Below, piece after piece: positions 5,714 to 6,989 of a DNA stretch of 6,989 bases. A model generated the notes under the pieces. It made no database searches and was not told the origin of the DNA. It saw nothing but the letters and a program-made list of their open reading frames with translations. The stretch comes from JAVRLS01 sp031961205 (GTDB taxonomy: Archaea; Thermoplasmatota; Thermoplasmata; Thermoplasmatales; Thermoplasmataceae): NCBI GenBank assembly GCA_031961205.1, contig JAVRLS010000052.1, forward strand, positions 1 through 6,989, read 5' to 3'. Position numbers and translations under genes: made by a program. The first letter of the stretch is position 1. Each line of letters opens with the position of its first letter.

Positions 5714-5926
5714 ATGATCGTTGATGAAATGCACTATCAAATAAAAACTGCAGGAATATTAAATCGCCTTTCCCAGCCTGCAGAACTGCGATCAATTACG
5801 GTATTAACGAATCATAAGATTGGAAGATCATTACCTGAATCACCGGAAGATACGATAAACGATGCTGGAGTACGTCAAAGGAGTCGGGCTATCGACCGGA
5901 TCGCAACTTCCAGAGGCGGATGTTAA
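5714..5926 (+). CDS. Doubtful small ORF upstream of the lactonase gene
   Basis: This 70-codon frame starts at ATG after GGGAG (5703-5707, 6-nt spacer) and a TATA box about 28 nt upstream. The product is soluble-looking and charged, rich in Arg/Ser in its C-terminal half, with no membrane helix, no cysteine pair and a single terminal cysteine. I recognise no family. The opening residues faintly recall Lrp/AsnC-type N-termini, but the likeness fades after about 20 residues. Support is positional: it fills an otherwise empty 390-bp gap, and the lactonase behind it has a ribosome site as if it were an operon-internal gene. It may equally be the decayed remains of a gene or a chance ORF. Confidence 0.3.
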   Translation: MIVDEMHYQIKTAGILNRLSQPAELRSITVLTNHKIGRSLPESPEDTINDAGVRQRSRAIDRIATSRGGC

Positions 5927-5954
5927 TATGGTTAATAGAAATAACAACATGGAC

Positions 5955-5961
5955 AGGTGAT
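5955..5961 (+). promoter_or_regulatory. Shine-Dalgarno site of the lactonase gene
   Basis: AGGTGAT matches the 3' part of the archaeal SD consensus and ends 3 nt before the ATG at 5965. In this window SD sites otherwise mark operon-internal genes and the methyltransferase, so a transcript beginning well upstream is likely. Confidence 0.55.
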
Positions 5962-5964
5962 TGA

Positions 5965-6840
5965 ATGAAAACTGAAATCGTATCAAAAAGCATGGAGATA
6001 CTGGGCGAGGGCCCAACGTGGGATATAAAGACAGGCAGGATTTACTGGATTGATATAAAGGGCCAGCTCTTCAGATATTACGATACATCGAATGGCGAGA
6101 TAAATACAATGAAAACTGATGGCATGATCTCATCCATAGTTCCATCAAAATCAGGCAAAATGTACGCAACAATCGGGCACGGCCTTTACAGTATAGATCC
6201 AGGAACTGGAAAAGAAACTCTGCTTGCAGAAATTGAGAAAGGGATCAAGAATAACAGATTCAATGATGGAAAGGTTGACCCATATGGCAATTACTGGGCG
6301 GGGACTATGGATATGGATGAAAAAAACCCTACCGGTTCATTGTATGTTTACATGAAAAATGGCAAGATGAAAAAGGTTCTGACAAATCTTACCATTTCAA
6401 ATGGTCTGGCATGGGACGTAAAGAAGACAAGATTTTATCATATTGATACGCCGACTAAAAAGGTAAAAGCCTACACTTACGATGATGAATGCCGCTTAAA
6501 GTACCTGAACGTTGCAGTGGATTTCAAAAATGAGGAGGGCTTCCCTGACGGGATGAATATTGACAGCGAGGGAAAACTCTGGATTGCACATTGGGCTGGG
6601 CACAGGATTTCCAGGTGGGATCCTGATAATAAAAAGAAGATCGATGAGGTCATTTTGCCTGCAAGGAATATCACGTCGTGTGTCTTTGGCGGAAGAGATC
6701 TTGATAAACTCTACGTTACATCCGCAAAACTTACTGAAAACCAGGACCCCGATCCGGATGATCTCGGTGGATCACTTTTCGTGATAGATACGGGCATAAA
6801 AGGATCAGAAACATACCAGTTCGACGATTCAAACCTATGA
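5965..6840 (+). CDS. SMP-30/gluconolactonase-family sugar lactonase
   Basis: A six-bladed beta-propeller lactone hydrolase (291 aa, normal length) of the SMP-30/Gluconolactonase/LRE family. It opens a sugar lactone to the acid using one divalent metal. The expected metal ligands are present: E15 in LGEGPTWD, N146 in ISNGLAWD and D195 in FPDGMN. R98 and N100 in NRFNDGKVD correspond to the substrate-binding arginine and asparagine, and GNYWAGTMD (108-116) follows as usual. There is no signal peptide, so the enzyme should be cytosolic. Gluconolactone, xylonolactone, arabinolactone or galactonolactone could be the substrate. Thermoplasmatales oxidise sugars through non-phosphorylated routes that start with a lactone-forming dehydrogenase, which suits the assignment, but no sugar gene is adjacent here. 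The ATG at 5965 is supported by AGGTGAT and by the position of E15. Confidence 0.88.
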   Translation: MKTEIVSKSMEILGEGPTWDIKTGRIYWIDIKGQLFRYYDTSNGEINTMKTDGMISSIVPSKSGKMYATIGHGLYSIDPGTGKETLLAEIEKGIKNNRFNDGKVDPYGNYWAGTMDMDEKNPTGSLYVYMKNGKMKKVLTNLTISNGLAWDVKKTRFYHIDTPTKKVKAYTYDDECRLKYLNVAVDFKNEEGFPDGMNIDSEGKLWIAHWAGHRISRWDPDNKKKIDEVILPARNITSCVFGGRDLDKLYVTSAKLTENQDPDPDDLGGSLFVIDTGIKGSETYQFDDSNL

Positions 6841-6842
6841 GA

Positions 6843-6868
6843 AATGGGAAACGTTCAGTTTTCCCATT
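6843..6868. terminator. Symmetrical hairpin between convergent genes
   Basis: AATGGGAAA (6843-6851) and TTTCCCATT (6860-6868) form a perfect 9-bp stem with an 8-nt loop, 3 nt after the lactonase stop and 13 nt after the end of the converging gene. Being symmetrical, it could end both transcripts. Short T runs follow on each strand. Confidence 0.55.
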
Positions 6869-6880
6869 GTTTAATACGCT

Positions 6881-6989
6881 TTATTCAGCTGCAGGTATAT
6901 GGTTCTTTGCTTCCCTCAAAATGTGGAACGCCTCACCAATTATCATACCAGTTGTAAAGGACAGGATCATGTCCACAAATATTGCAACA
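6881..6989 (-). CDS. C-terminal end of a membrane-protein-like gene, cut by window edge
   Basis: The last 35 codons of a minus-strand gene are visible and end with TAA at 6883-6881. The readable segment starts in a hydrophobic helix (AIFVDMILSFTTGMIIG) and ends in a polar tail, EAFHILREAKNHIPAAE, as in a protein whose final membrane helix is followed by a short cytoplasmic tail. The remainder is outside the window and no family can be named. Coding status is inferred from the open frame, the hydrophobic pattern and the shared terminator hairpin 13 bp downstream. Confidence 0.5.
   Translation of the reverse strand, partial: VAIFVDMILSFTTGMIIGEAFHILREAKNHIPAAE

Noticed and set aside
5718..5760. 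C/D box small RNA suggested by TTGATGA
   Set aside because: The box lacks the purine at its first position and no D box (CTGA) follows at a proper distance.
5862..5960. 32-codon ORF ending 4 nt before the lactonase, or a frameshifted continuation of the 70-codon ORF
   Set aside because: It has no SD, and a TAA lies directly upstream in its frame at 5856. Joining it to the 70-codon frame gives no recognisable protein, so a broken gene cannot be argued from the sequence.

Overview
The window looks like chromosomal DNA from a thermoacidophilic euryarchaeon, most likely Thermoplasmatales (Thermoplasma/Ferroplasma/Picrophilus relatives). The support is a separate-subunit archaeal 2-oxoacid:ferredoxin oxidoreductase, archaeal TATA boxes 25-32 nt before first genes, GGAGG/GGTGAT ribosome sites inside operons, short T-tract terminators and moderate-to-low GC. 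The genus cannot be fixed from the sequence alone.

Layout. Bases 151-711 (+) encode a small class I SAM methyltransferase. It converges, with a 4-bp gap, on a four-gene minus-strand operon at 3632-716, in the order gamma-delta-alpha-beta (porG-porD-porA-porB), for pyruvate (or a related 2-oxoacid):ferredoxin oxidoreductase. The operon genes overlap or abut, and the alpha and beta starts each carry a strong ribosome site. A 483-bp AT-rich gap (3633-4115) follows. It holds the por promoter, several inverted repeats and a weak candidate for a short RNA. Next on the minus strand are a histidine-phosphatase/phosphoglycerate-mutase-like protein (4116-4697) and a six-helix DUF998-like membrane protein (4875-5471), each with its own promoter. 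A divergent region (5472-5964) contains palindromes, a plus-strand TATA box and a doubtful 70-codon ORF. It leads to an SMP-30/gluconolactonase-family lactonase (5965-6840). A symmetrical hairpin terminator separates this from the 3' end of a minus-strand gene cut by the window edge.

How it fits together. The lactonase could act in oxidative sugar breakdown (aldonolactone to aldonate, as in the non-phosphorylative Entner-Doudoroff route). The mutase-like protein could act at 3-/2-phosphoglycerate, and the Por complex would convert the resulting pyruvate to acetyl-CoA with reduction of ferredoxin. This link is inferred from family roles; the genes are not one operon. I see no mobile element, CRISPR array, defence system or clear novel system. 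The least explained parts are the two intergenic regions (3633-4115 and 5574-5964).
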